Below are positions 1 through 12,968 of a stretch of DNA of 64,000 nucleotides, one piece after another (the first letter of the stretch is position 1; each line of letters opens with the position of its first letter). A program made the position numbers and the translations under genes. This stretch comes from Mugil cephalus (taxonomy: Eukaryota > Chordata > Actinopteri > Mugiliformes > Mugilidae), in contig NC_061783.1 in NCBI RefSeq assembly GCF_022458985.1, positions 15,631,913-15,695,912 on the forward strand, read 5' to 3'. The notes beneath the pieces are model-generated. The model did no database searches. It was not told where the DNA came from and saw nothing but the letters and a program-made list of their open reading frames with translations.

Positions 1-269
1 GATTTATTATAACCATGTAGGAAACGCTTTAAAGGTTAAGCCGCCATATTAGAGCAAGAAAACCATGAAATCAGCAAGATGTGACATTTAATCCTACTGA
101 AAAATGTCATGACTCTTGATAAGGTTACTGTGGACACAGATTCATCTCAGTTGAACTCCATGGGACGGCTTGTGATATAAGAGCTAAATGTTGTGTTGTT
201 AGAGTATGATCAATACACACGTACATGTAGAGAAACCTGCAAAGACCCCCACCGTCCGTCCGTCCGTCG

Positions 270-320
270 GACAGCCTTCTGATTGGTTGCCACTTGCACA
301 CGGGGCGTGGCCTATGGCGG
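270..320 (+). promoter_or_regulatory. Putative efna1 proximal promoter elements
   Basis: An inverted CCAAT box (GATTGG, about 280) is followed by a GGGGCGTGGCC box of the SP/KLF type (about 302). Both lie roughly 310-350 bp upstream of the efna1 start codon, just before a pyrimidine-rich probable 5' UTR. No TATA box is obvious. This is inference from motif and position only. Confidence 0.35.
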
Positions 321-627
321 TGGGCGTTTCACAAAACCAGCCTCCACGCAGCTCAACCTTTCATTCACTACGGATTTGTCGAGTTGAATCGGACTCTCCA
401 CAGTTGTTGTTTTTTTTTTCATTCTATCTGCGAACCGTATCGTTTATTTCTTTCTTATTAACCGCATGCGTAAAGTGTTCCTTTGACCGCACTGCCTTCA
501 GTCGCGCAAACGAGCTCTTCGTCGTTAAACTTTTTCCCTTTTTTTTTTCTTTTTTTTCCCCCGTTCATTTTTGCACAACCTACCTGAGTTGTGTTTCCAC
601 TCTGCACGCCTCCCACTCCTCCCCGCC

Positions 628-2998
628 ATGGATTTGGTTTGGATTTTGGGCGTCGTTGCGAGCGTCTGCGCCTGGTTTGCGTCTGCGGAGCGGCACAGCG
701 TCTACTGGAACAGCACAAACCCAAAGTAAATATCTCTTTAAATTTGTACTATCTAAGTTTCTCCTTACATCAAAGGGAGAGAAAAAATGTTTCTTTTTGG
801 CATTGAATAGAGTTTCAGGCGCAGTCATTACGAGTCATATTCACATGCACATGAATATTTGCTGCTCATGCATATTCAGCGAGCTCGTTGTGATGAATTT
901 GTGATGGCAGCAACTGGCTGCTGTTGTCATGATAATGCAAGACATTTGGGAGTCTCTCTCTCTCTCCTTCTCTCCCTCCCTCCTCCCTCCCCCCTCATCG
1001 TGTGCTTTCTGGACTCGAACCTGTTATTATAGCGCTGTTTACCTGTAATTCTTTGTCGAACCTGTTCAGATGTAATCCGCGTGGCAACCTGAGCTGCAGG
1101 ATTAGTTGCTTGTCACCTATTTATCTTTGTGGATTCACGCACAGGTAGTTTATCAGGCTCATGCTCTGGAGGGAATTAACCCACATTTAGTGTAAATTTT
1201 GTAGACAGAGGGCAGCACCGTTTTCATATTGGCACCCATGAGTTTAAACCTCTTCATCATCTCATGCGTGCACGTGTGAATCTTTTCTATAGATTTGTTT
1301 GCAGCAAAAAATACATTTTTACTTTTTTTTTTTTTAAAAAAAGTCTCCGTTCTTTCATGTGCTGAAATCTAATAAAGCAGTGCTCAAGTTCTTCCCCTCC
1401 CATGGGTCATATATTTTGTGTTGATTTTATAGGCTTGACTCTGTCTCCGTAGGACGTGTTGAAATATCTGTTGCAATATCCTCCCTATCTGACGGAGAGA
1501 CTCCGTGTGGAGTGGGAGGCTGCTGCATCCCCCTAAATCAAGTGATATCGCATGGGGTTTTTACGTGACTGTCAGGGAGACATAGGGCCGTTCATATTTC
1601 AGGTGGTAAGACGAGTAATAATGGTGTGTGACAGAGACAGAGGAGGTAACTCGAGGCCTGCCCAGTAGGTCACTCCGCGGGAGAGAGATGGATTGCTCAA
1701 GGAGGAGAAATTGGATCTCGAAATTGTCGGGGGTTAGGGGCCATTTGGAATAAGTGGGGGGTCAATTAGAAGTATGGTTGATGATGGCTGGGGCGAAATG
1801 GCCGACGAGAGGGTTGGTTTTTTTTTTCTTTTTGCGCTCCACAAACAAACTTCCACACGCACCCTTACACAAACGCACCCTCTGTCTGACACACATGGAC
1901 GGGCAAGCGCAAACAGGAGACTCCTGGCACACAGTCACTCAATCACAGCACCTGACGCCAGCGAAATCAATCAGCGTAGGGCTCGAACTCTCCAGTGCGC
2001 CAATATCCAAATCTTCACCCACAAGCTAAACCACCCCCCCTCCTCCTCCTGATCTCCCCTGTGGTTAAAACTGCAGCATTTACTGTTCTCAGAAAAGTCC
2101 ATAATTACAGCGACAAAGGCTTTTCACTGAAAATGAGGATGAAGTCCCAGATGGAAGGGCGTTTTGTTGTGTCCCCGCAGTGCAATGACAGCGATCGCTC
2201 TCGTATATATATACTGGTAATCCTTCCTTTTTGCACTTGCTATCTTTTTTCCAGATGACCGTGCTAAATCTCTGCCTTTGGCTGCTCTTAATCCCGCATT
2301 CATAGAAAAAGCACGGGTTTCTGAGATGTTTTCATTTGGTACTTTTCATCACTCCCAGAAATCTCTGCTCCCATTTGACCCGATACTTGATACGGTGTGA
2401 CCGATGTCCACCTTGACCTCCTGAGATGTGTTTTCCTCTTATTGAGGAGGAGATGGAGGGGAATGGTGGGGGTCTGGATTAATATTGTTCCATCACATTG
2501 GTCAGGAAGCTGCCGTTAATCAAATTGATCTCAGATTGATCGCTTCGGTCCATGTGGTAGAGGCTCATTTCCTCTTTCTCTGTGTGTTTTGTTGAGGGAT
2601 TTAGCAACACACTCGCTCATACATATACATGCACAGCTTCCCTGCTCAACTCTAATTTCAGCATGTGCGCGAACACGCCTTGGGGCCCGCAGACTTTGTA
2701 TCTGCCTGCGCTTTACCGACTACTTTGTCTGTTTCCGACGCAGCGTGCATCCGAGCGCTTTCTGACCTTCTGCTTGTTGCTTTAGCTCCAACCTTTGTTT
2801 CTGATTAGTAACAGCTTAATCACCGGCGAGATTCCCAGAAAGAGGCACATCGGTGTTCCCAGTCGGCTTCAGTCCCTGCATGCCAGTGCATTTTTTTTTT
2901 GTTAAGGGAGTGTCTGCGTATGAGCTCACTCACATACACAGCATCACCGGATTCAAGTGACTCACGCAGTCTCATACACATTAACCCAGTCGCACACG

Positions 2999-3053
<55 letters not shown>

Positions 3054-6000
3054 CTGTGACTGATGTTAACATGGTCCCAGGAGTCCTCTGGACTCTACAA
3101 CTCGAATGTGAGGCAATAATCTGCTCTTTCACTGCTTCTTTCTCCCTTCTCTGCTTTTTTTCCCTGCTAAGAGAGCATGAGTGGACCTCCAGCACCTCCA
3201 CCTCCCCTCCTCCTCCTCCCCCTCTTCTGCTTTGTACCTGTCTCTCCCTCTCTCCAGCACCTCCCTCCCCCTCTTCTTGGCCAGGTTCCCTTTTCAGCTT
3301 GGTTCTGTGGTCTCCAGCCCTGTGCGTCTGTTAACTGTTTCATGGCTCGCTCGTTCACATCTGTTTGAGCAAACTTGTTCCCGCATCTCTGTCATCTCCC
3401 CTTTTCCGTCGCCTATCGCGACACATGTTCGAGCTAATCCGCCCTGATTCTGTTTTGATTTTTCCTTTCTGATGAGCTTGTTTGATTTTGATGAAACCGC
3501 AAGCGTCTCCGGGGTTGTTTTTTAGCTTAACGCAGCCCGGCTTTAGTTCATTTAACTGAATATGCTTTTGTGCCGCGCTGGCTCAAACAGGGAGTGATTT
3601 AAGGTATGTTTCACCCACACGAAGGATTTTTCTTGGTATTTATCCAGTCAATGTGGCTGTTTTGTGATGTGCCCCATACAAATTGGGGGAATGGTCTTCA
3701 CGGTGGGCCACAGAAAGAGAATAGTAACTGGTGTGACCGATCGGGGGTCGGAGTTCGCCATGTGATGAAGTGGCACGGCCTCTATCAGTCTGTCAGTCAT
3801 CCTGTCACGGCGGTGGTCCCTGAATACTGGCTGCCACTCAGGCCAGCCTCTCTTCACACGGCCGTGGCTCTGCCTCTGGGAAACTTTCTTTCTCCCCCCC
3901 CCCACCTCCTGTTTTTTGAGTCCCCTTCGCTCCTTCACCAGCTTTTATCTCAACTTTACAAGCTGTCCCTTTTCAGTCTATTATTTCCTCACCTCCAACT
4001 CCGGGTCTCAGAGAAGGGAGAAAGAAGGGAAGCATGCTAAGAGGTGTGGAATTTTTTTATCGTTCTTGGCACCCATGGCGATCCGTCACAAGGCACTTTG
4101 CCCTTTTCTTCACGCCTTTTCCCCCCTTCACTCCCTCCTTTAACGCTTCCTCCTTCTGCCTCCTCATGAAAAGCTTCTCCAATCTTCCCAGCAAACCTTC
4201 TTTATTTTACTTTTTTTATTTTTTTTACCATCTTCCCGAGATTTTCACATGCCCGTCCCCTCTTGAGTGTCTCGCTGAGGCCTTGGAAGTGGCAGAGCCC
4301 CCATCAGAGCCAATTAACGGAATGAGGAAATATATGAAACAAGTGTACAAGTTGTACCGCTTGTCCCTCATACATGTGCAACGCGAGACATGATAGATAA
4401 GACATCAGCGGGTGTGATTAGTTGGGTGCAGTAGATAAGGGATTTTTGCAGTTTCCAAGTAATCTGACCCAATGCCACTTTCTTCGAAAAATATCCAGGT
4501 TTCCCACTTCGCTTCCTAATCCGGGCTCGGCTTTTAAAACCCTGCCACAAATTCCCTACCTTCATTTGGTCAGGAGTCCCTTCAGAAACATTCCTACGTC
4601 TGTCTCCACATTTCTCTTAAACCGTCCGCCCCCCCCTCCCCGCCACCCCACTCTTAATCTGACCCGCTAATCTGTCTGGTGAATTAAATCTGGGGAAAAT
4701 ACTCTGAGAGATTGTCCAGAGGAATGTAATCGCTTCTTATAGGCTCAGCGATCACTGGGGTTTGTTGACATATCCTATCTTTACTGTCTGCAACCCTAAG
4801 AACACTGTACCTCTGTGACCATATTAATTTTTTCTCTTCCAAAATCAGATTTTCTCCCTCGTTCAATATTCCCACTTGTTCTTGTCGGAGGCAGTAAGGG
4901 CCTGTTTTATTGACTGCACTAGATAGTGAATCAGGGCAAAGGTCTCAACTTCCCACAGGCGTGCTGTCGGTGTTACCGAAGTCTGCACGCTGTCTGCTGT
5001 GTGTCTCCTGTGAGCTGCTGCGCTTCCTGGTTACAGCTTTTCCCGGGAAAACAGCGTATCCTGTCCACACAATAAACAATACATTTCTCACACAGCAACA
5101 CACGCGAGGCGGTAAAAGTGTGGACGCGGGAGTTGATTGAATTTCCCAGGCTCGTACGAGAAATTAATACTCTGGAAGGGCGAAGGCGCGGAGATTAGCG
5201 GTGATTAATTGTTTTTCGAGTGGCTGGCTTTAATGGTGACTCGGGGGCCGCCCACTGTGCCTGCCCCACTGTCAAATCTCTGTACGTCTCCATTGCGGAT
5301 GCTCCTCTGATTTGTGTCATCCCGGTCGAACCCGCCACAAGTTTCTTTGCCCCCTGCCCATACTTTTTGCCTCCCCTTTATCTACACAGCAGACTTCCCC
5401 TGATCTTTCCCACTATGCTCCTCCACTCTGTGCTACCTTCCAAGTGTTTGGTCCTGCGCAAAAGTCACAGAGCGGAAGAAAGGCTCTATTAGTACACAGA
5501 TTTATGGACAAGTTAACGTTTCTGTTTTTCGCCCTAATGTGTGAGCCAGAGATAGTGTGTACGTTTGTCCCCCAGACTTGTTTGTCAGGTCTTGGTGACA
5601 TTCACTGTATATGTGTCTGTATGAGGAAGAATTAGTCTGCAAGAGTCAGATATTATCTATCAAATGTTCCATTGTGTTTGTTTTGTTGCGTAAATACGGG
5701 CTATTGTGTAACTTTTGTTTTTTTTCTTCCCTCCTTTTGTCCTGTTTGTTGAAAGTCAAGATGTTGGTGTAGCAACATGTCAGCAACACGGCAATTGCTG
5801 TCACCCCTTGAGGCCAAGTTGTATTACTACCGGTAAACCACTGTCCCCCCCCCCGGGAGGGGAGGTACTGCAGCGGGGTTGCAAAATCTTTGGTTGATTA
5901 GACATTTTTCATATAAACATATATTTAAATACACATTAACATGAAACCAACACAGTTTAGTAAAGGGATAAATGGAGGCAGAAGATGTTATCGTTCAGTC

Positions 6001-9000
6001 AGCGACTCTCTCACAGTGCGTCACGCTACACCTGTCAATCTAAGCCTCCTGTACACAGTAGGCCCCGCCCCTATCGCTGCTGAGCCAATCACAAGGCAGC
6101 ATATTACACGCTGACTCTGTCAGGTTCCCCGGCAATTGCACGAGAGCCTATTCAGCCCCCAGGTGAAATCCTAGAACAATGCTGCAATATTAGCAGAAGA
6201 GAAGCTAACAGTGCAGCGCTATATATATACATATGTGAATATATGAACCCATGTATTAGTTTTACAGCTTAACATTAATGCAAAATGTTAATAATAATGT
6301 ATATTTATAAGTATGTAAGTAGGTAGGAGATCCCTACTGCATCTCTCCGACAGTTTGGGGTTCCTTGAAAAAACTTTGAAGACCCCTGTACTGCTAGATG
6401 TCAGTAAGCAAAGGGTGCCACTAAATCCGAAAAGTCTTTTTTTTTTAACAAATGTAGCCCTGGACAAAGTTAATCCCCGCCAGAATTAATTAAGCTACAT
6501 TCCAAGATCGTGTTTGCAGCAAGAAAATAATAATACTGAGTACCTTCTTTGGAGAGCAAACCAGCAAAATCGATCTTCTTGTACAGATATTTGCCTCCTG
6601 GGAAATGTAATGTCAGTGGTGACCTTTCTGCTCTAGGCCGTTACAAGATACAAATGGCTCAGGGGGAGGCTTGAGACAGTCGGAAAGAGCATACGTATTA
6701 ATCTAACCCGCCTTAGTGCAGTAGAGTCGGCCAGTTATTCCTCTGCTGGACTTAAAGTTTTGTCATTTTGCGGTATGGCTAAACGAGTCGGGGCAGTTCA
6801 GCCAATGACGCCAGCTGAATGACCAGTGACAAAGGCTGGACGACGGACAAGGGAAAGCTGATGGAGATGGATGGCGAAAAGTCACATGGTGCGAAGAATG
6901 AAAGGCTGGAATATTATGTTAATGGGGAGGAGCCGAATGAGTTGGACCATATTTGTTTCTATGGTGACGCCCGGCGTCGCCCGCAACGCATTGTGCTTGG
7001 CTCGGCAAACGGCGGGTCAGGGAGTCGCATATTTGGAATGCCACCAGGACAGGTCGTGATTGGCTCGGCAAGTCTGGGTGGGGGGAAGGACTGAGTTGAC
7101 ACGAGGATCTGGTTTGCTTATTGAGTGATGAAAGACGGACAGGGAGTGGGAGGGGACGGCCGGCGTTGATTGATGAATACATAGACGGATGAAACAAGAA
7201 GAAGAATTCGTGCAATAACATCAAACATTCCTGCTGAACTGAGCTCGTGGTGCGTCCCTAAAAGGCTTCACCTTTCCCCCGGTGCGGCGCCTCTGCTTTG
7301 CAAAGTCATGAGGTTTTTGCAGATTTATCCAGCTCCCTTGAGTCCAGTGACTTTCATTATTCCATTAACACCTCCCAGCTACAGACACACTTACACGCAC
7401 AGGCACACACATATACATACACAGTCTCTTTTGAACCCTGTGTAAAGGAGTAATACCCCTTCTCAATGTGAGAACAATGCAGGTGGAGAAAAATAAAGCT
7501 CCACCCTGCCTGTCTCACCCATTACTCTGTCCCCAACCGTCAGCCCCTGCTCTGGGCCTCGTCGTCCACCCTAAGCCCCTGTATTAAGCAGGGTCTGGTG
7601 CTGGTGAATGGACCCCAGCTCAGCCTCTGCTCCACCCAGTAATCCAGGCTTGGACGAGCCGATTAGGCGGTTCCCCGCATTCAGGTTCATTCATCCGTGA
7701 CGTTGACCAGTCAACTTTTGGGTCACATTTGTGGCATGTATACAGCTTCGGGAGGAAGACGATCGCTCTTGTTTTAGGGTGACAGGTTATGCCGATTGTC
7801 CGACCTTTGATCCGCATCCCTTTAGCCTCAGAGGTCCGGCATTCCGCAAGGGTGATAAAGAGTAGAGATGAGAGGGTGATGGATGGATGAAAGGAGGGTA
7901 CGGAGGTGGAGGAGAAGAAAGCAAAACGCCGGCCAGGGAGAGATTAAAGAAAAGAGATTAGACTCTTACTACCGAAGAGCCTCCCAATAAATCAGGAATT
8001 CCTTCTTAGGAAAAGAGGGAGAGTGGTCAGGAACGGTTTGTAGTGTTTTCTTTTTTTGTTTGTTTTTTTTTAAGCCAGATGTTGCGCTCATACATTTTGA
8101 CCACTTGACATTCCCGTGCTGCTATCATTGCTGCTCATTACTGCCGTGCGTTATCCACCTTATCGTGGCTGAAACCCTCCCAGATTCCTCAGGGCCTGAG
8201 GGAGGCAACAGATACGCACCTACCGAGACATAAACAATCGGCTGAAGATATCAGGCCGAGGAACACACACACGCGCACAGTCCACGGTGCACATCTGCCG
8301 CGGCCTCAACGATGTATGCTGTGGTGCCGTTTGCCAAAGCCTCAAGCTTCGCTGTCGTCCAAAGACAGCATCCGGGGGTAAACAATGGGGGTGAGTGTGG
8401 ACATTATTGACACAGAGGGAGAAACAGTCTGGGAGAGGGAAAGAACAAAGGACTCACACTGGGGGAGAGTGAAAGAGAGTGAATTATGTCCGTTAAAGTG
8501 AATGCGGCATGATTTGACTTTGTTAGCTAAACTTTTTTTTTTTTCACGCCGAGGCCAAAGCCCTCTCTCTTTGAAGCGCGTTAACTCCAATCGGATAATT
8601 AAGCTGATGATGCGGGACGTTTCAATGCTGAGGCGTTAGAGGGGGGAACAAAAGGCAGCGGGATAATTAAAAGTATTTGCCATTAATAAAAGGCGGTAGC
8701 CAGGCTCCCCCCCCCGGTGCGTATTCAGCAAATGCTCCCCCCGCTAAGCGAGGCACTCCATCAGCACGAACGGGCACCGTATGAAATGGTGGCATTGATG
8801 AAGCAACTGTAGCACTCGCGTAGAAACACTTACTCAGAGGAAACTTCAAAAGCCGTTCCCAACTCGAGCCCTTTGACCCGCCCCCCTCCCTTACCCACGC
8901 CTATTCATGTTCCCTGCCCACCCCCTCCCTCCAGCCTGATCCTAAAGGGGCTGGGAAGTGGGGAGCAGGAGGGCATAATTACCCCCCTCCGGGGCAACTT

Positions 9001-12000
9001 TAATACCCCTTTTTGTGTTTTAATTGCGCCCCCACCCCATCCCCTCCACCCCCCTTTTGATGAACACATTGGGACCATACCACGACCAGTTTGCAATCAG
9101 GCCTCGGGGGAGGGGGGGGCTTGGGGCGCGGGGAGTTTGTTTGTGTGCGTCTTCGGTGTTTGCAGGGGCCATGATAGCTCTGCCGGGCTAAAGCAGACAA
9201 CGGTGTTTGCTCAATAGTGTTATCGATTCGACTGGAATTGAAAGTGGCAGGGGGAAAAAAACACTTTAGCTCCAATCTGGTAAACAGAGCGTGGCAGGCA
9301 AACTGGAGATAAGCACTAAGCTGTCTGGACCGCGGCAAAACGATAATTATTGTTCTACCCCATGAAAGTTGGCTGAAACACACTGTTATTAGCACGGTTA
9401 GATGGAGGCTTCGTCGGTACACCAAAAAGATGCTTGTTTTCTGACGGGGGCCTGTGTTGCTGGCTTATCTGGTCATCACTATTGAGGGAATGCAGTGAGG
9501 CAGAGAGGAGTAAAAGGATGGGGGAAGGGGGCCGGTCGGGGGAAGCAGGAGTCAGGGCCACTGCAGTTTGGAGCCACTGCGTCTGTCCTTCTACCAGGGG
9601 GTGCCAGGGAGACCCCTGGCAACAAACAACAACACCAGCTAAAGAGCGACCGGGGCCCCGCGTCTGTTTCGCTTTGATCGTTAGTCACACATATGGGCCC
9701 TGTCGAACGAACACAGACTCCCCCCAAATGCTACTTGTTGCATTCGGAGGGTTTTATGAGAAATGTCAGAGTTCCCAAAGAAAAATCTACTTATAGAAAG
9801 AAGTGTCTTGAGTGGAGAGTTTTGCCTCACGCTAAAGGTGTCAGCTTAACACCCGGCAGGCTTTAGAGAACTCATAACTCCTTGAGATGTGTAGATCTGA
9901 TTAAGTAGCAGTCACTTGGACGGCTCATTTTTTCTTTTTCTTTTCTTTTTTCTTTTGGGAGGAGCTGTTGAAAGACCGACGAACGACTTGCATATTGATT
10001 ACAAGAGCAACAGAACCCTATATTAGATACACATTCTCCTCGTGTGTTGTGAAAATATTTAAAGTCTGTCAAATTTCATCCATTCTCGGGGAACACCCGC
10101 TGATCCAGAACAGTAGGAGACGGTAAACTGATCTGGCATCGCTTTGGGAGCACAGTACCAGGGGAGGACATGTGTGTCTGTCTTGTCTCTGTGTGTGTCT
10201 GTGTCTGTGTGTGTCTGTGTGGGGATTCAGTGGGTGCGAATAGTAGGTAGCAACAGCTTTAGGTTGTTGATAGATGGGAATTACTGGGAAGTGTGTGTGA
10301 CTTTATGTGTGTTTCTAGCGGTCAGCTACCGCTCCTGGCTGGTGATAGATGGCTTTGGCCGAGGAGAGAGCATTAGCCGTGAGCCGCCCCAGGAGCACTC
10401 ACTCAGTTAGGGAGGAAGGGGGCGAGAGCCGAAATACAATTCCCTGGAGATAAACTCATAATATCTCTGGAAGTGAATCTGGAAGGGGGAAAGAATCATG
10501 GACAGTTGAGATAAAGTCAATTTAAAATAATGCTAAGCTGGTATCTAACTTGTCAAAACTTTTGGTAATAATTGGATTGTTTATGCGTGGCCATTTAAAG
10601 TACTCCTTTTGCACCAGTGCTCCTTGAGCCGCGTCCAAGAGGAGAGGGTGTAAGTTTAGTTTACTTAAAGAGCATCGTAAAGAGGGCGGAGGAGCGAAGG
10701 GAGGAATGGAAGGGAGGCCTGCAGACAGTCTGACTGTCTCTCTCTGTGTTTGTAATGAGAGGGAGTGTGGTGGAAGACAGTTACAGACTGTCACCAGACT
10801 CGTGTTGTATGTGCGCCCGTCTATCTGACGCTAATGAAAGGGTTAAAACACTCATATACATATATATATGTCCTTTATTTTTAACCTTGCCTGACTCTCT
10901 TTTAAACTCAGGTGTATTTCTGCTTCGCTCGAGGTGAATTCGGTCATTATGCATTCTGCTGCTCTTGTCTGTGTGGGTGCGTGTCGCCCTGCAGATGTCG
11001 ATACTCATCTCCCGTCTTGACGGGCTAACTGACTGCTAATGTTTCTCTGTAAACATCATTCCAATCCCGGGGGACGCCAGATCAATGTGCACTCGGAGCT
11101 AACTCGCAGCGCAGCAGCGCGCCGCGGCAGCTACTCCGACCGCACGTTCATCCATATTTATGCGCATGTTCTCTGCAGATCGCTTTTTCTCTCATTGCGC
11201 CTTCCCCTCTTCATTCCACTTCAGCGCACACACAAATTTTCTCGCGCAAACAACCTCTCTATCTCCCTTTTCCGGGCCTCTCAGCCGCTCCTCTGATTTC
11301 CCTGTCGTACGCCGGCGTGTAGCCAATCGATATATAATCACAGGTTTTGAGGCTTGTATTTATTACTGCTCCACTGCTATAACCACAGTTATCAGTCTCC
11401 CGCCACGTGCCTAACCTCCCTCCTCTGCTTCTCCGCTGCAGGTTTCTAGGGCACAACTACGCCGTAGAGGTGAGGCTCAACGACTACTTGGACATCGTCT
11501 GCCCCCATTACCCTCAGGGTGAGAAGGCCATGCTGGACGCCGAGCGATACGTGCTCTACATGGTGGAGCGCGAGGACTACGAGTCTTGCAAGCCCCAGTC
11601 GTACGACCAGATGCGCTGGGAGTGCGGCCACCCCTTCGCGCCTCACGCTCCTGAGAAGTTCTCCGAAAAGTTCCAGCGCTTCACGCCGTTCACGCTGGGA
11701 AAGGAGTTTCGCCAAGGAGAAAGCTACTATTATATCTGTAAGTGTCACTCTGACTTTATTTAACACCCGTCTAGGGAATTAGGGAATTAAGGGGACGTCA
11801 TTAGCTTTTCAGTCTATTGATCAGCAAAGCAAGTTATCCCACAGCAAACACGAACATCTGCGCCAGATTTAATGGCAACCCATGCGATAGTTATGGAGAT
11901 ATTTCAGTCATATACTCAAGTGTTAACTTTGTGGTTGCCTTACTGGAAGAGCTAACCAGAGCTTAACTAGAACTCACTGTGATTCATCGCGTGTAATTGC

Positions 12001-12320
12001 TGCCACGGCTGAAAGTCCCTTTCACAAAAAAGTGCGAGCAGGGGAAGTTTTCGATGCGTATTTGTGCACCAGCCGCGACGCGCTGGAGCTCTCCGGTTGG
12101 CCACCCCTGCCGAGCTCGACGCGTGCGTAAACCGGGGGCGTCGGCTCAGCTCGCCAAGTTTGCGGAACGCTACCCCTGCTAGAATGTGACCACACGGGCA
12201 CAAGCAATGTTGTCACCCTGACCGCGGTTGTAATTAGATAAACGGCGGGACAAGACACACTTTGCCCGGTCGCAGATGGCCTCCTAAGGATTTGTCCCTG
12301 CGTCTTCCTGTTGCCAAGTA

Positions 12321-12371
<51 letters not shown>

Positions 12372-12968
12372 ATATGCGCCCATGCATGAAGGTGGATTAA
12401 GGGGTCAGAAGAGGATAAGTGCATTAGTTAGGATGTTAACGCCTGTGATGTTTCTTTCCTCTTCCCTGCAGCCAAACCTTTGCACCACCATGGCCAGGAG
12501 TGCCTCAGGCTCAGGGTGGACGTCGTAGCCGCCGATGGTGAGTTTAACCACACACCTGCATGAAAAGAGACCGTCGCAATCACCTGGAATGGCCCTGTTA
12601 GGCTATTGCAAGACATGAGCGGAGTGATTGATGGCTTTTTTTTTTCTCTCAGGCTCTCAAGAGGCCAGAGTGGCCAAGGGAGGCACGGGTGGGGCTGAAG
12701 TCGGAGCTGGAGGAGGGGTTCACAACCCGTCCAACAGACTGCCTGCAGGTATGTTGACCAATCGTGCCTCCTTTCGAGCAATGCAGGGATATTCAAGATT
12801 GCGGCGCTAACGTGTGTCCTCTTTGTGTCCCGTCATAAAGCGGACGACCCGGTGGTAATCCTGCCAGACGTCCAGAAGAGCGTACGGACGAACTCCGCGG
12901 CGGCAGCCACGTCCCTCTCAATCCTCTCACTGCTAGTGCCCTTCTCATTACTGCTGCTGCTGCATTGA
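628..12968 (+). CDS. efna1: Ephrin-A1, GPI-anchored Eph receptor ligand (5 coding exons)
   Basis: Coding exons are 628-725, 11442-11737, 12472-12537, 12653-12748 and 12841-12968, all with GT-AG borders and matching phases; the sum is 684 nt, or 227 residues. Residues 1-20 form a hydrophobic signal peptide, and mature protein begins ERHSVYWNST, with an N-glycosylation sequon at Asn28. The ephrin receptor-binding domain fills exons 1-3 and shows LNDYLDIVCPHY, the receptor-contact loop segment FQRFTPFTLGKEF and the SYYYISKP border. Exon 4 encodes a Gly/Ala-rich linker. Exon 5 begins ADDPVV, matching the human EFNA1 stalk (ADDPEV), and ends in a Leu-rich tail typical of a GPI signal. From family knowledge, it is a cell-surface ligand of EphA receptors in guidance and vascular patterning. 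The A1 call rests on the ADDP stalk and on dpm3/trim46 downstream. Which fish duplicate (a or b) it is cannot be told. The start ATG opens a classic signal peptide, so it is well supported. Confidence 0.93.
2997..3050. repeat. (CA)n microsatellite
   Basis: This is a near-perfect CA dinucleotide run of about 50 bp within efna1 intron 1. The Thr/His and Cys/Val open frames that cross it on the two strands are artefacts of the repeat. Confidence 0.95.
5876..6391. mobile_element. Probable non-autonomous hAT-type DNA transposon remnant
   Basis: The left border reads CGGGGTTGCAAAATC. The reverse complement of the right border reads CAGGGGTCTTCAAAG; together they make a diverged terminal inverted repeat pair starting CAGGGG, a form common for hAT elements. 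The flanks read TACTGCAG on the left and TACTGCTA on the right, agreeing at 6 of 8 bases, which fits an aged 8-bp target duplication. The interior has no transposase frame. The assignment is tentative because the left terminus is poorly kept. Confidence 0.4.
12322..12370. repeat. (TG)n microsatellite in efna1 intron 2
   Basis: This is a pure TG run of about 48 bp located 100 bp upstream of efna1 exon 3. Its length is likely polymorphic. Confidence 0.95.

Larger units (their letters stand above)
726..11441 (+). other. efna1 intron 1 (about 10.7 kb, no gene seen)
   Basis: This long first intron holds no open frame that resembles a protein. It carries a (CA)n tract, pyrimidine-rich stretches (about 955-995, 3195-3290), a probable DNA-transposon remnant near 5876-6391, and GC-rich unique segments. 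Non-repetitive stretches around 5150-5330 and 8590-8830 contain clustered AATTA homeodomain-type cores and could be conserved enhancers, as often found in intron 1 of ephrin genes. That last point is inference; only a cross-species alignment would show it. Confidence 0.6.

Noticed and set aside
206-904. 232-residue open frame overlapping efna1 exon 1
   Set aside because: It is in a different frame from the clear ephrin signal peptide exon, is rich in Phe/Ser from T-runs, and matches no family.
2820-3334. Thr/His- and Cys/Val-repeat open frames
   Set aside because: They are translations of the (CA)n tract and neighbouring pyrimidine-rich DNA.
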